NCBI GenBank assembly: GCA_016291995.1
Contig: JAEEZV010000034.1
Location: 1 to 20,164, forward strand
Source of the DNA: Caryophanales bacterium
GTDB lineage: Bacteria > Bacillota_I > Bacilli_A > RF39 > UBA660
Length of the DNA stretch: 20,164 bases
Direction of reading: 5' to 3'
Shown piece by piece: positions 7,077-16,340 of the stretch. The position numbers and the translations under genes are program-made. A model generated the notes under the pieces. That model was not told where the DNA came from. It worked only from the letters and a program-made list of their open reading frames with translations, and did no database searches. The number at the start of each line of letters is the position of its first letter. The stretch's first letter is position 1.

Positions 7077-8906
7077 ATGAAAGTATTAACAAGAGAACAA
7101 GTAAAAAAAGATATTTATGAAAACAGAAACCATTCATGGATAGATGAAATCTATGAAAGACACAATGGTGAATTAGACAGAGCTATTTTATACTATTTTG
7201 GGAAAAATATAACATACAAGACATTTTTTGAAGAATCAATTAATTTGGCTAAAGCAATGAAGGCAAATGGTATGAAAAAAGGCGACGAATTTATCGTATG
7301 CATTGATAGAATACCAGAGTCTGTTTATTTGCTTGGAGCAGCTAGCATTATCGGTGCAAACATAAACTTCATTTCAGAAAAATTTAATGGGGAATATATT
7401 GAAACTATAATAAATAATGCTAATTCCAATATCATTTTTATTCAAGACAATAAACTTGATAAATTATCAAAAGTATTGTCTAAAGTACAAGATCATAAGA
7501 TTGTTACAGTATCGCATAGAAGATCATTACCAGAAAACAACCAATATGAAGATATACTAAATAGATTCTATGATAATAGAAGTGATATCGTCAGTGATTA
7601 TACAAAATATGATGATTTTATAGAAAGTGGAAAGAACTATTCTGGCCAAGTACATGAAAAATGTGGTTTAGATGATGCGTTTACTACAACATATTCCAGT
7701 GGAACAACCAAGAAAGGCTACCCAAAAGGAATCGTTCATGTAAATAAACATTATATAACTATGGGAAGATATCATGACCCAGAAGTATCTGGATTGCCAT
7801 CACTTAAAAATTACACAACATATTCTAATATACCATCATATTCAAATAGTTATTTGTTATCAACACTATCTGATAATTTAATACTTGGTGGTAAAGTCAT
7901 ACTCGATCCAATTGATACGCCTGAATATTTCCTAGTTGGTTCAAAAATACATAAGGCACAAGTAAATATTGCAACAACAACAACTTGGCTAGTTAGCGTA
8001 TTTGATTATTATTATGGGGACAAGTATGGAATAAAGAAATTACCGGATGCATTATTTAATTTCGTAGCTGGCGAACAGTTAAGCGCTGGTGAAGAAAAGT
8101 TTATTAATAGATTTTATAAAGATGCAAAATGTGGGGTAAATATAACACATACACCGATGTCTATTGCTAAAGCCTCTACTGCAGGAGCAGATTGCGAACA
8201 TGGAAGTATTTTTATAAAACTATTCAGGGCATATTTTAATGAGGCTCCATACAGAATTGGTAGAAAAGAACCTGTTGGCATGGAACCATACGATTTTGTC
8301 GATATAAGGGTACTTAGACGAGATGGCACATATTGTAATCCATTAGAACATGGAAGAATTGTGGCAAACTCAGATTGTAACATGAAAGAATATAGTCATG
8401 ATGAAGAGGAAACAAAAGATTTTTATATTAAGGACGCATTTGGCATAGTTTGGGGAGATATGAAAAATTATGGTTTTCTTGATGAAAAAGGAAATGTAAG
8501 CATGAAGGGAAGATACAATACAGACGCATCAATTCCGTGCTATAGAATAGCTGATGAAATTTTAAAAGACACAAAAAAGATTATGTCATGTGAAGTCGTT
8601 TGTATTGAACAAAATGACGCTTACATATATGTAGCACACATAGTACCACAATATGGAACTACATTCAACCCAGATAAAGTTTTGAATAGTGCTATGCAAA
8701 GATGTATTGCTGAATTTGGAAATGGCATGCAAAACATATTGTATTTTAGAATACACGATCATAAAGAAAAATATCCAGTTTCTGATAGTGCAAAGAGAGA
8801 TATACTAGCATTAAAAGCAGAAGGATTAGAAAAAGTATATGATTATAAACATGAAGATAAAAAATCAAAAAAGAAAGTAAAGAAAATAAGCAAAGAGCAT
8901 AATTAG
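7077..8906 (+). CDS. AMP-forming acyl/aryl-CoA synthetase-like enzyme (ANL superfamily)
   Basis: The 609-residue protein belongs to the adenylate-forming ANL superfamily, which activates a carboxylate with ATP and usually hands it to CoA or a carrier. The phosphate-binding loop is YSSGTTKKGYPKGIVH (from residue 206), with two extra residues compared with the usual SGTTGxPKG. The adenylation region has WGDMKNYGFLDEKGNVSMKG (the usual TGD and GR positions), and PVSDSAKRDIL near the C-terminus supplies the catalytic-Lys candidate. The aromatic/Thr-Glu motif (YGMTE) is not recognisable; THTPMS occupies that area. The C-terminus is a Lys-rich tail. Start: ATG 7077 has GGGGGAG at 7058-7064; ATGs at 7047 and 7056 are in frame but lack a ribosome site. 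It has its own promoter and terminator. Substrate unknown. Confidence 0.85.
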   Translation: MKVLTREQVKKDIYENRNHSWIDEIYERHNGELDRAILYYFGKNITYKTFFEESINLAKAMKANGMKKGDEFIVCIDRIPESVYLLGAASIIGANINFISEKFNGEYIETIINNANSNIIFIQDNKLDKLSKVLSKVQDHKIVTVSHRRSLPENNQYEDILNRFYDNRSDIVSDYTKYDDFIESGKNYSGQVHEKCGLDDAFTTTYSSGTTKKGYPKGIVHVNKHYITMGRYHDPEVSGLPSLKNYTTYSNIPSYSNSYLLSTLSDNLILGGKVILDPIDTPEYFLVGSKIHKAQVNIATTTTWLVSVFDYYYGDKYGIKKLPDALFNFVAGEQLSAGEEKFINRFYKDAKCGVNITHTPMSIAKASTAGADCEHGSIFIKLFRAYFNEAPYRIGRKEPVGMEPYDFVDIRVLRRDGTYCNPLEHGRIVANSDCNMKEYSHDEEETKDFYIKDAFGIVWGDMKNYGFLDEKGNVSMKGRYNTDASIPCYRIADEILKDTKKIMSCEVVCIEQNDAYIYVAHIVPQYGTTFNPDKVLNSAMQRCIAEFGNGMQNILYFRIHDHKEKYPVSDSAKRDILALKAEGLEKVYDYKHEDKKSKKKVKKISKEHN

Positions 8907-8924
8907 AATATGCTCTTTTTATTT
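8892..8924 (+). terminator. terminator with the stop codon in its loop
   Basis: AAAGAGCATA (8892-8901) pairs with TATGCTCTTT (8909-8918), followed by more T. The TAG stop (8904-8906) of the CoA-synthetase-like gene lies in the 7-base loop. The T-tract runs straight into the next promoter's -35. Confidence 0.85.
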
Positions 8925-8951
8925 GACATTGCATTAATATTTTTGTATAAT
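8923..8951 (+). promoter_or_regulatory. perfect-consensus sigma-A promoter of the kinase-like gene
   Basis: TTGACA (8923-8928), a 17-bp spacer and TATAAT (8946-8951) match the consensus at all 12 positions. Transcription should start near 8958, just before the ribosome site at 8961. Confidence 0.92.
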
Positions 8952-8972
8952 TTGTATAGTAGGAGTGATATG

Positions 8973-10736
8973 ATGGTAAACAGTTTTTCACTAGTATGCA
9001 TGAGTGCAATTTTTATATTTATATTGATATTGTATTTTACAAGCAAGGAGCATCTTAAAACTTTAGAATTACGATTATATAAGTTTTTGCTTTTATCAAA
9101 TTTTGTTGGCTTATTATTTGAAATGGGTTGTACACTAACTATTAAATATTTGCCCGAATATTCACCAATAACAATTGCCGTCAACAGAGCATATTTAATG
9201 TATTTTATTTTCTTTGCTACGACATTTAGTATTTATGTTTATTACGTATCAGAAGGTAAAGAAAAATATGATAAAATGTATAAAAAATTTGGCAAGTTTA
9301 TATATGCTTTAATTGCTATTCTTTGCATGGCTGTCTTGGCCTTACCAATAGAATTAAGCTATGGAGAAATGGTATATTCATATGGCATGGCAGTTGATTT
9401 GATATTCGCATATGCATTTATTAACATTACAATATGTATAATATTGCTTTTAAAAAATATTAGGAAAATAAAAGATAAAAGATATATTCCATTGGTAATA
9501 TATATATTTGGTAGTGGAGTTGTAGGATTTGTTCAAAAAATGAATCCGGCAATGACCTTATCAACAACCATGGATGCTATAGTATTATTTATAATGTATT
9601 TTACAATCGAAAATCCAGATATTAAACTGCTTGAAGAAACACATAAATCAAAAGAAATATCAGATGCAGCTAATGAAGAAAAAACAATGTTCTTATACAA
9701 TATGACACAAGATATTAGAAATATTACTAATGATATAAATGATGATGCAGACTTAATCCTAGAAAGTAAAGATGTATCTGAAATGCATGATGGAGCAAGA
9801 GATATTAAAGCATTAACATCTAAATTTACTAATATGACTAATGAAATATTAGATGTATCGAATGTCGAAGCAAGCAATTTAAAAGTATATAATAGTAAAT
9901 ACAATATTAAGAATGTTCTAAAACAATTAGTAAATGTTTATACTGATATATGTAAGAACAAAGAATTAAAGTTTAGAACAAATATTGATCATGATATACC
10001 AGAAAGTTTATATGGAGACTCTATTAACTTAAAAGAAGTATTAAATACTGTATTAAGTAATAGTACTAAATATACTGAAAAAGGATACGTTGAATTTACT
10101 GTAAATACAATTATTAAAAGTGATATATGTAGAATAATATTTACTATTGAAGACTCTGGTACTGGTATCAAAAGTGAAGATATCGATAAAATAAAAGTTG
10201 ACAATAAATCCTTGGCTAAAGCTAATAGATTACTTACTATGATGAACGGAGCTATGATGATTTCATCTGATTATGGCGTAGGTACTAAAGTAAAAATAAT
10301 ACTAGACCAAAAAATAGGCGAAGAAGAGCCTACCGAGGCAGCCAAGTATGATAGTGTATTTGATAACACATCTATTTTAGCTATTGATGATTCTGAAGCA
10401 GGGCTTAAAATAATTGAAAAATTATTGAAAGGAACTAATGTATTGTTAGATATGGCTAGTACTGGTAAAGAATGCTTAGATAAATTAAAAATAGGTAAAT
10501 ATGATTTAGTTTTGTTAGATGAAGAACTATCTCAAATTAGTGGTGCAGAATTATTAAGTAAGATTAAAGAATTAAGAAACTTTAAGACTCCAATTATATT
10601 ACTTACTAAAGATAACAGTTATGAATATAATGAAGAGACAGAGAAACTTGGCTTTGCTGATTACTTGTTAAAACCGCTAAAAAAAGAAGACTTAATAGAA
10701 AAAATTAATAAATATACTAAAGAAGGTAAAAAGTAA
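8973..10736 (+). CDS. 7-TM hybrid histidine kinase homologue without phospho-accepting His (pseudokinase) plus receiver
   Basis: Seven hydrophobic segments (about 5-23, 36-56, 73-92, 108-125, 140-160, 171-188, 197-211) form a membrane sensor. A HisKA-like helix follows: where active hybrid kinases read NMSHEIRTP, this one reads NMTQDIRNI, so Gln246 replaces His. The ATPase domain keeps the N box (SNSTKYT, Asn363) and G1 box (DSGTGI, 394-399). The stretch between G1 and MMNG is short, and the F and G2 (GTGLGL) boxes are missing. The C-terminal receiver is complete: D472-D473, phospho-acceptor D516 (LVLLDEEL), T545 and K567. The protein has 587 residues. Start: AGGAG (8961-8965) fits ATG 8973 best; ATG 8970 is possible, and an earlier ATG at 8910 lies in the terminator. 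No partner gene adjoins it. I infer a signalling scaffold or receiver platform rather than an active autokinase. Confidence 0.88.
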   Translation: MVNSFSLVCMSAIFIFILILYFTSKEHLKTLELRLYKFLLLSNFVGLLFEMGCTLTIKYLPEYSPITIAVNRAYLMYFIFFATTFSIYVYYVSEGKEKYDKMYKKFGKFIYALIAILCMAVLALPIELSYGEMVYSYGMAVDLIFAYAFINITICIILLLKNIRKIKDKRYIPLVIYIFGSGVVGFVQKMNPAMTLSTTMDAIVLFIMYFTIENPDIKLLEETHKSKEISDAANEEKTMFLYNMTQDIRNITNDINDDADLILESKDVSEMHDGARDIKALTSKFTNMTNEILDVSNVEASNLKVYNSKYNIKNVLKQLVNVYTDICKNKELKFRTNIDHDIPESLYGDSINLKEVLNTVLSNSTKYTEKGYVEFTVNTIIKSDICRIIFTIEDSGTGIKSEDIDKIKVDNKSLAKANRLLTMMNGAMMISSDYGVGTKVKIILDQKIGEEEPTEAAKYDSVFDNTSILAIDDSEAGLKIIEKLLKGTNVLLDMASTGKECLDKLKIGKYDLVLLDEELSQISGAELLSKIKELRNFKTPIILLTKDNSYEYNEETEKLGFADYLLKPLKKEDLIEKINKYTKEGKK

Positions 10737-10750
10737 TTTTATCTTCTTTT
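10719..10750 (+). terminator. terminator of the kinase-like gene
   Basis: A 13-bp stem pairs 10719-10731 with 10737-10749 (one G-T wobble). Its 5-base loop contains most of the TAA stop (10734-10736). The 3' arm ends in TTTT. The last codons of the gene form the 5' arm. Confidence 0.8.
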
Positions 10751-10756
10751 ATTATA

Positions 10757-10785
10757 TTGATTTTTTATGTTTATTACTATATACT
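10757..10785 (+). promoter_or_regulatory. sigma-A promoter of the SPFH gene
   Basis: TTGATT (10757-10762), a 17-bp spacer and TATACT (10780-10785). The ribosome site AAAGGAG (10794-10800) follows almost at once, so the leader is very short. Confidence 0.75.
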
Positions 10786-10806
10786 TAAATTAGAAAGGAG
10801 TATGTT

Positions 10807-11562
10807 ATGGAAGGTTTAGTAACATTAATAATTTTATTTGTAATTATTGCTATTTCGTCAATTAGACAAATAGACCAATATGAAAGGGGAATTCTTTTTA
10901 GAAGAGGTAAATATACTAAAGTTCTAGAACCAGGATGGCACATTATTTGGCCTATATTTGAATCTTGCAAAAAGATTGATATTAGAACTAGAGCTGTAGA
11001 CGTTCCTGAACAAGTAGCTATTACTAGTGATAACGTATCTATTAAAATTAATGCTGTACTTTACTACAAAGTATTTGATGCTGGTAAAGCACTATGCGAA
11101 GTAGAAAACTTTAACTATGCCGTAGGCCAACTTGCTCAGACAACTATGCGTAATGTTGTTGGTACAGTTACATTAGACCAATTACTAACAGATAGAGAAA
11201 AAATATCTGCAAAAATTTGTGAAATAATTGATAAAGCAACAGATCCTTGGGGAGTAAAAGTAGAAAACGTAGAATTAAAAGATATTGCATTATCCCAAGA
11301 AATGCAAAGAGTAATGGCTAAAGTAGCTGAAGCTGAAAGAGAAAAGAATGCCGTAATTACTAAAGCTGAAGGAGAAGTTGAAGCTGCTAAAAACTTAGCT
11401 GAAGCTGCTAACCTAATGGGTAATACTCCAGGAGCTCTTCACTTACGTACTTTAGCAACAATTAATGATTTATCATCAGACCAATCAAATACTGTTGTAT
11501 TTGCATTACCAGTTGAAGTTTTAAGAGCCCTTGAAGGAATGTCAAGTAAAAAAGACAAGTAA
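10807..11562 (+). CDS. SPFH/stomatin-like (slipin) membrane protein
   Basis: The 251-residue protein has one N-terminal hydrophobic segment (about 4-17), then an SPFH/band 7 domain starting at RQIDQYERGILFRRGKY. Hallmarks include LEPGWHIIWP, DVPEQVAITSDNVSI, LRTLATI and the coiled-coil segment AEAEREKNAVITKAEGE. SPFH proteins oligomerise on the inner face of the membrane and organise membrane microdomains or control proteases. NfeD-type partners often accompany slipins, but none is adjacent here, and the gene sits alone between its own promoter and terminator. Start ATG 10807 has AAAGGAG six bases upstream. Family assignment is secure; the cellular role is not specified by context. Confidence 0.92.
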   Translation: MEGLVTLIILFVIIAISSIRQIDQYERGILFRRGKYTKVLEPGWHIIWPIFESCKKIDIRTRAVDVPEQVAITSDNVSIKINAVLYYKVFDAGKALCEVENFNYAVGQLAQTTMRNVVGTVTLDQLLTDREKISAKICEIIDKATDPWGVKVENVELKDIALSQEMQRVMAKVAEAEREKNAVITKAEGEVEAAKNLAEAANLMGNTPGALHLRTLATINDLSSDQSNTVVFALPVEVLRALEGMSSKKDK

Positions 11563-11566
11563 AATC

Positions 11567-11593
11567 AAAAGATAGCTTTAGCTATCTTTTTTT
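11567..11593 (+). terminator. terminator of the SPFH gene
   Basis: AAAAGATAGC (11567-11576) pairs perfectly with GCTATCTTTT (11581-11590) around the loop TTTA, with the T-run continuing to 11593. Confidence 0.92.
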
Positions 11594-11635
11594 GTGTTAA
11601 AAAGATGTAAAATTATATCTATAAATTTTTAAATG

Positions 11636-11644
11636 TGATAGAAT
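11636..11644 (+). promoter_or_regulatory. extended -10 promoter of polC
   Basis: TGA-TAGAAT (11636-11644) is an extended -10 located 28 bases before the polC ATG. No clear -35 is seen 16-18 bases upstream in this AT-rich stretch, so the call is moderate. Confidence 0.5.
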
Positions 11645-11671
11645 AGAAAAAGAAGGATTGAGGTGAGTAAC

Positions 11672-14600
11672 ATGGCCGACAAATTACAAAAACTATTTAA
11701 AGAAATAGAATTACCAAGTGAATTAATACCTTTCTTTAATAATGCTAATGTTGAAAAAGTAATTGTCAGTGACAACAAGAAAAATCTAGAATTTGTTATT
11801 TCGACAGAATCCTTATTACCAGTTGATGTATATAATAATGTTTTGTATAAATTAATATCTTGTTTTAATACGGCAAAATCCGTTAAATTAACTATAAAAC
11901 CAAGTAATATTGATGAATCTAAAATAGAAGAATACTATCTAAATATTATGAAGAATATTAGTTTAGATAGAAAGAAATATAATATATTTACCGATAGAAA
12001 TGTATCTATTAGCGATGGTACTATTAAAATATCTGCTTTTAACAAAGTAGAATGTACTGATTTATTAAAGATAAAAGATGAAATTATTGATAAAATGTAT
12101 CATTATGGATTTGATATAGATGTAGATGTTGATTTAATGCTTGATGGAGATAATGATATAAAAGCTAAAGTAAATGAAGAACTAGAAAATACATCTAAAA
12201 TACCTATTATCAAAGCTAATGATAAAAAAGAAGAAAAAGAAGAAAAGAAACCTCTTTTCCGTAGTAAAAAGAGTAGTGAAATAACTCCGATAAAAGATGT
12301 TATATATGAAGTAGATAATATTAACATTAAAGGATGCATTTTTGGCATTGATTATTTTGAATCTAAATCCGGATATAAAATTATTACTCTAAAAGTAACT
12401 GACTATACAGATAGTATGTATGTTAAGATGTTTACTAAAGATGATGATGAATATGGCTTAATAAAAAAGTTACTAAAAGAAGGATCTTGGTATACATTCT
12501 ATGGTAAAGCAGCTATGGATAAATTTGCTAATGAAATAGTCTTTAATACAAGATATAAAGATGTTGAATTAGTAGATTCTCCACCTAAAAAAGAAATTGT
12601 CGATAATGAAGAAGTAAAGAGAGTAGAATTGCATGCTCATACGATGATGAGCCAAATGGATGGTTTGACTAAAGTAGACTTAAGTAAGCATACTTGTGAG
12701 TTAGTAACTAAGGCTATTAATATGGGATATCGTGGCGTAGCTATAACAGACCATAATGGCTGTCAAGCATTTCCAATAGCATATTCACTTATAACTGAAC
12801 ATAATAAAGGAAAAGATCCCAAAGATTGCTTTAAAGGATTATATGGTGTAGAACTAACTTTAGTTGATGATACTGTCAACATTGTCGTAAGACCTACTGA
12901 TACTCCGCTTGAAGGTACTACTTATGTTGTATTCGATACCGAAACAACCGGATTTAATGCTGGCGGAGCCGATCAGATGATTGAAATAGGTGCCGTAAAA
13001 ATATGTAATGATGAAATTGTTGACAGATTTGATGAATTAATTGATCCAGGAAGACATATTCCTGATAAGATAACAGCCTTAACCTGTATCACTGATGATA
13101 TGGTAAAAGGAAAAGATAATGAAGAAAATGTTACTAAAAGATTTTTAGAGTGGGCCGGTAATTTACCAATGGTTGCTCATAATGCTAAGTTTGATATTTC
13201 ATTTATCGAAATGGCTATGAAAAAATATAATCTCGGAACATTTGAAAATACGGTTATTGATACCTTAGAATTATCTAGAACAATTGATCAAGGATACGCT
13301 AGACATAACTTGTCAGCCCTTGTTGCAAGATATAATATTCCATGGGAAGAAGATGCTCACCATAGAGCAGATTATGATGCTGAAGGAACAGCTAAAGTAT
13401 TTGCTAAAATGTTAAATAAACTTATTGGTCAAAATTATAAAACGATAAATGACTTAACAAAATTAGTATCTATGGATGAAATATATAAGTTTGGTAGAAC
13501 TTTCCATTTTAATGCTATAGCTTTAAACAAACAAGGATTAAAGAATTTATTTAAAATGATTTCTTTAGCTAACACGACATATTTATATAAAACTCCAAGA
13601 ATACCTCGTAGTAAAGTTAATGAATTAAGAGAAGGTTTGCTTATCGGTAGTGGCTGTTATGAATCAGAAGTATTCCTTGAATCACGTAGTAAAGAAGGGG
13701 AGGAACTTACTAATGTTATAAACTTTTATGACTATGTTGAAGTACAACCTCCGGAAGTATATAATCATTTAATTCAAACTACCGATTTTGGAAGTGTTGA
13801 AGAATTAAAAGAACATATTAAAAAAGTTATTAGCGCTACGAAAGAAGCAGGTAAGATAATTGTTGCTACTGGTGATGTTCATCACTTTACTAGAGAAGAT
13901 AAAATATACCGTGAAATAATTGTCAATCAAAAAGTACCTGGTGGTGGAAGACACCCACTAGCTAAGAATAATATTAAAAGTATTCCATCACAACACTTTA
14001 GAACTACTAGAGAAATGTTAGATGATTTTAACTTTTTAGATCCAGATACAGCATATGAAATAGTAGTTACTAATACAAACAAAATATTAGATATGGTAGA
14101 TGTTATTGAAGTAATTATTGATACTGGTGGCATACCATTTTCTCCAAGAGTAAAGAGTGATGATGGAAAAAGTTATTTGGACTGTCCTAGAGTAGTTACT
14201 GATCTTGTATATACTAAAGCAGGGGAATGGTACGGTAGTCCACTTCCATATAATATTGAAGAACGTATTGCTAAAGAATTATATGGTGATATTGTTCATA
14301 AAATATATGAAGAAAAAGTAGATCCTAAATTATCTGATGAAGAAAAAGAAAAAGAAATATTTACTAATGTTCATAATATAGTTATTTCTGGTTTTGATGC
14401 TGTTAAAGAATTAGTAGGTAATTATGTTAAAGAAAAATGGACTGAAGAAGATGGAGAACTAAATTATGAATCATTAGAAAAGAAAATAAAGAAGTCTTTG
14501 GGAGGAATCATTGGTGGAGGATTTGATCCAATATACCTAATTGCTCAAAGATTAGTAAAACACTCTAATGACGATGGCTATTTAGTAGGTTCCCGTGGAT

Positions 14601-16291
14601 CTGTTGGGTCATCTTTCGTAGCTACCATGATGGGTATTACGGAAGTTAATCCATTGCCAGCTCATTATAGATGCCAAAAATGTGGCACAAGCATCTTTAA
14701 TGATGATAAAGGTAATAGCTTAGGTGCTACTTATTCAAGCGGTTTTGACTTACCAGATAAACTATGTCCAAATTGTGGTAACCCAATGTATAAAGATGGA
14801 CAAGATATGCCATTTGCTACCTTCTTAGGTTTCAATGCTGATAAAGTACCAGATATCGACTTAAACTTCTCAGATTTAAATCAAGCATCAGCTCATGAAT
14901 ATACAAAAGTATTATTCGGTGTTGATAACGTATATCGTGCTGGTACTATTGGTACTGTTGCTGATAAAACAGCTTATGGTTTTGTTAAAGGATATTTTGA
15001 AGATAAAGGTATAACAGATAAGAGAAGTTGCGAAATAGAAAGATTAGCCGTTGGATGTACTGGCGTTAAAAGAACAACCGGACAGCATCCGGGCGGTATT
15101 GTCGTTGTCCCTGATTATATGGATGTATCTGATTTTACACCATTCCAGTATCCCGCTGATGATCCAAGTAGTGCATGGAGAACAACCCATTTTGATTACC
15201 ATGCTATTGACCAAGATTTATTAAAACTTGATATATTGGGTCACTCTGATCCTACACAATTACGTCTAATACAAGATTTGACTGGTACTGATATCTTAAA
15301 AGTACCACTAGATGATAAAGAAACGATGTCTATATTTACTAGCACAAAAGCCTTGGGAGTAACACCAGAACAAATAATGTGTAAAACAGGAACTCTTGGT
15401 ATCCCAGAATTCGGTACACCATTTACTATCAGTATGGTGGAAGAAACCAAACCTACAACCTTTGCCGAACTAATTAAAATATCTGGTTTATCACATGGTA
15501 CTGATGTATGGCTTGGTAATGCTAGAGATTTGATTGTAAATAATGTTGTACCATTTAAAGAAGTAATTGGTTGTCGTGATGACATTATGGTTAACCTAAT
15601 GTACCGTGGCATTGAACCAATAAAGGCCTTTAAAATAATGGAGTTTGTCAGAAAAGGTAAAGCATCTAAAGATAAAGATACTTGGGCTGAATATGTTGAT
15701 CTTATGAAAAAGAATAAAATTCCTGACTGGTTTATTGATTCTTGCGCTAAAATCAAATACATGTTCCCTAAAGCTCACGCTGCAGCATATGTTATCAGTG
15801 CCTTTAGAATAGCTTGGTATAAAGTTCATATGCCAGCATACTATTATGCATCTTGGTTTTCAACAAAGGCTACTGATTTCAATATTGAAGCCATGATTAA
15901 TGGCTATGATGATATTAAAAAAGTCCTAGAAGAAATAAGCGAAAAAGGATACGATGCTACGAATAAAGAGGCTGGCGTTGCTGAATGTCTTCGCCTTGCT
16001 CTAGAAGCAACAGCTAGAGGTATTAAAATAGCTAATGTTGATTTATATAAAAGTAAGGGCATGACCTTTACTGTTCTAGATGATAAGACAATTGTTCCAC
16101 CATTTAGGGCAATTGATGGGTTAGGGGATGTCGTTGCAAAGAGCATCGAAAAAGAAGCCCAAAAGCATCCATTTATCTCAATTGAAGACTTTCAAAATAG
16201 ATGTAAAGTATCGACAACTTTAATCGATAAAATGAAAGTAATGGGTATATTTAAAGATATGCCAGAAACAAGCCAATTAAGCTTGTTCTAA
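11672..16291 (+). CDS. polC: DNA polymerase III alpha subunit, PolC type
   Basis: This is the replicative polymerase of low-GC Gram-positives, with built-in 3'-5' proofreading. Domains in order: N-terminal region (about 1-190), OB fold (about 210-300), PHP domain from VELHAHTMMSQMDG (His321) interrupted by the DEDD exonuclease (D422-T-E424 in VFDTETTG, with HHRADYDAEGTA closing it), the rest of PHP, then the polymerase core. VGSRGSVGSSFVATM, zinc cysteines C1001/C1004 and C1032/C1035, and catalytic D1061/D1063 (PDIDLNF) are present. The last five residues, QLSLF, are the clamp-binding motif. The protein has 1539 residues against about 1437 in B. subtilis. Roughly 70 extra residues lie at about 870-942, a charged segment before GGIIGGGFDPIYLI. 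Start: ATG 11672 with GAGGTGA (11660-11666); an in-frame GTG at 11663 overlaps that site. Monocistronic. Confidence 0.98.
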   Translation: MADKLQKLFKEIELPSELIPFFNNANVEKVIVSDNKKNLEFVISTESLLPVDVYNNVLYKLISCFNTAKSVKLTIKPSNIDESKIEEYYLNIMKNISLDRKKYNIFTDRNVSISDGTIKISAFNKVECTDLLKIKDEIIDKMYHYGFDIDVDVDLMLDGDNDIKAKVNEELENTSKIPIIKANDKKEEKEEKKPLFRSKKSSEITPIKDVIYEVDNINIKGCIFGIDYFESKSGYKIITLKVTDYTDSMYVKMFTKDDDEYGLIKKLLKEGSWYTFYGKAAMDKFANEIVFNTRYKDVELVDSPPKKEIVDNEEVKRVELHAHTMMSQMDGLTKVDLSKHTCELVTKAINMGYRGVAITDHNGCQAFPIAYSLITEHNKGKDPKDCFKGLYGVELTLVDDTVNIVVRPTDTPLEGTTYVVFDTETTGFNAGGADQMIEIGAVKICNDEIVDRFDELIDPGRHIPDKITALTCITDDMVKGKDNEENVTKRFLEWAGNLPMVAHNAKFDISFIEMAMKKYNLGTFENTVIDTLELSRTIDQGYARHNLSALVARYNIPWEEDAHHRADYDAEGTAKVFAKMLNKLIGQNYKTINDLTKLVSMDEIYKFGRTFHFNAIALNKQGLKNLFKMISLANTTYLYKTPRIPRSKVNELREGLLIGSGCYESEVFLESRSKEGEELTNVINFYDYVEVQPPEVYNHLIQTTDFGSVEELKEHIKKVISATKEAGKIIVATGDVHHFTREDKIYREIIVNQKVPGGGRHPLAKNNIKSIPSQHFRTTREMLDDFNFLDPDTAYEIVVTNTNKILDMVDVIEVIIDTGGIPFSPRVKSDDGKSYLDCPRVVTDLVYTKAGEWYGSPLPYNIEERIAKELYGDIVHKIYEEKVDPKLSDEEKEKEIFTNVHNIVISGFDAVKELVGNYVKEKWTEEDGELNYESLEKKIKKSLGGIIGGGFDPIYLIAQRLVKHSNDDGYLVGSRGSVGSSFVATMMGITEVNPLPAHYRCQKCGTSIFNDDKGNSLGATYSSGFDLPDKLCPNCGNPMYKDGQDMPFATFLGFNADKVPDIDLNFSDLNQASAHEYTKVLFGVDNVYRAGTIGTVADKTAYGFVKGYFEDKGITDKRSCEIERLAVGCTGVKRTTGQHPGGIVVVPDYMDVSDFTPFQYPADDPSSAWRTTHFDYHAIDQDLLKLDILGHSDPTQLRLIQDLTGTDILKVPLDDKETMSIFTSTKALGVTPEQIMCKTGTLGIPEFGTPFTISMVEETKPTTFAELIKISGLSHGTDVWLGNARDLIVNNVVPFKEVIGCRDDIMVNLMYRGIEPIKAFKIMEFVRKGKASKDKDTWAEYVDLMKKNKIPDWFIDSCAKIKYMFPKAHAAAYVISAFRIAWYKVHMPAYYYASWFSTKATDFNIEAMINGYDDIKKVLEEISEKGYDATNKEAGVAECLRLALEATARGIKIANVDLYKSKGMTFTVLDDKTIVPPFRAIDGLGDVVAKSIEKEAQKHPFISIEDFQNRCKVSTTLIDKMKVMGIFKDMPETSQLSLF

Positions 16292-16307
16292 AATAACAAA
16301 AAAAAAT

Positions 16308-16340
16308 AGCAATATGTCAAAAAAACTATTGCTTTTTTTT
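16308..16340 (+). terminator. polC terminator
   Basis: AGCAATA (16308-16314) pairs with TATTGCT (16327-16333) across a 12-base loop, followed by a T-run to 16340 and preceded by a long A-run. The 3' arm and T-run also supply the -35 of the next promoter. Confidence 0.8.

Noticed and set aside
8910..8969. Earlier ATG for the kinase-like gene at 8910
   Set aside because: It lies in the preceding terminator and upstream of the perfect promoter, so it is not on the transcript; the ribosome site supports 8973 (or 8970).
15241..15762. 173-codon open frame on the minus strand inside polC
   Set aside because: It lies antisense to the conserved polymerase core, with no ribosome site or recognisable protein; shadow of polC coding bias.
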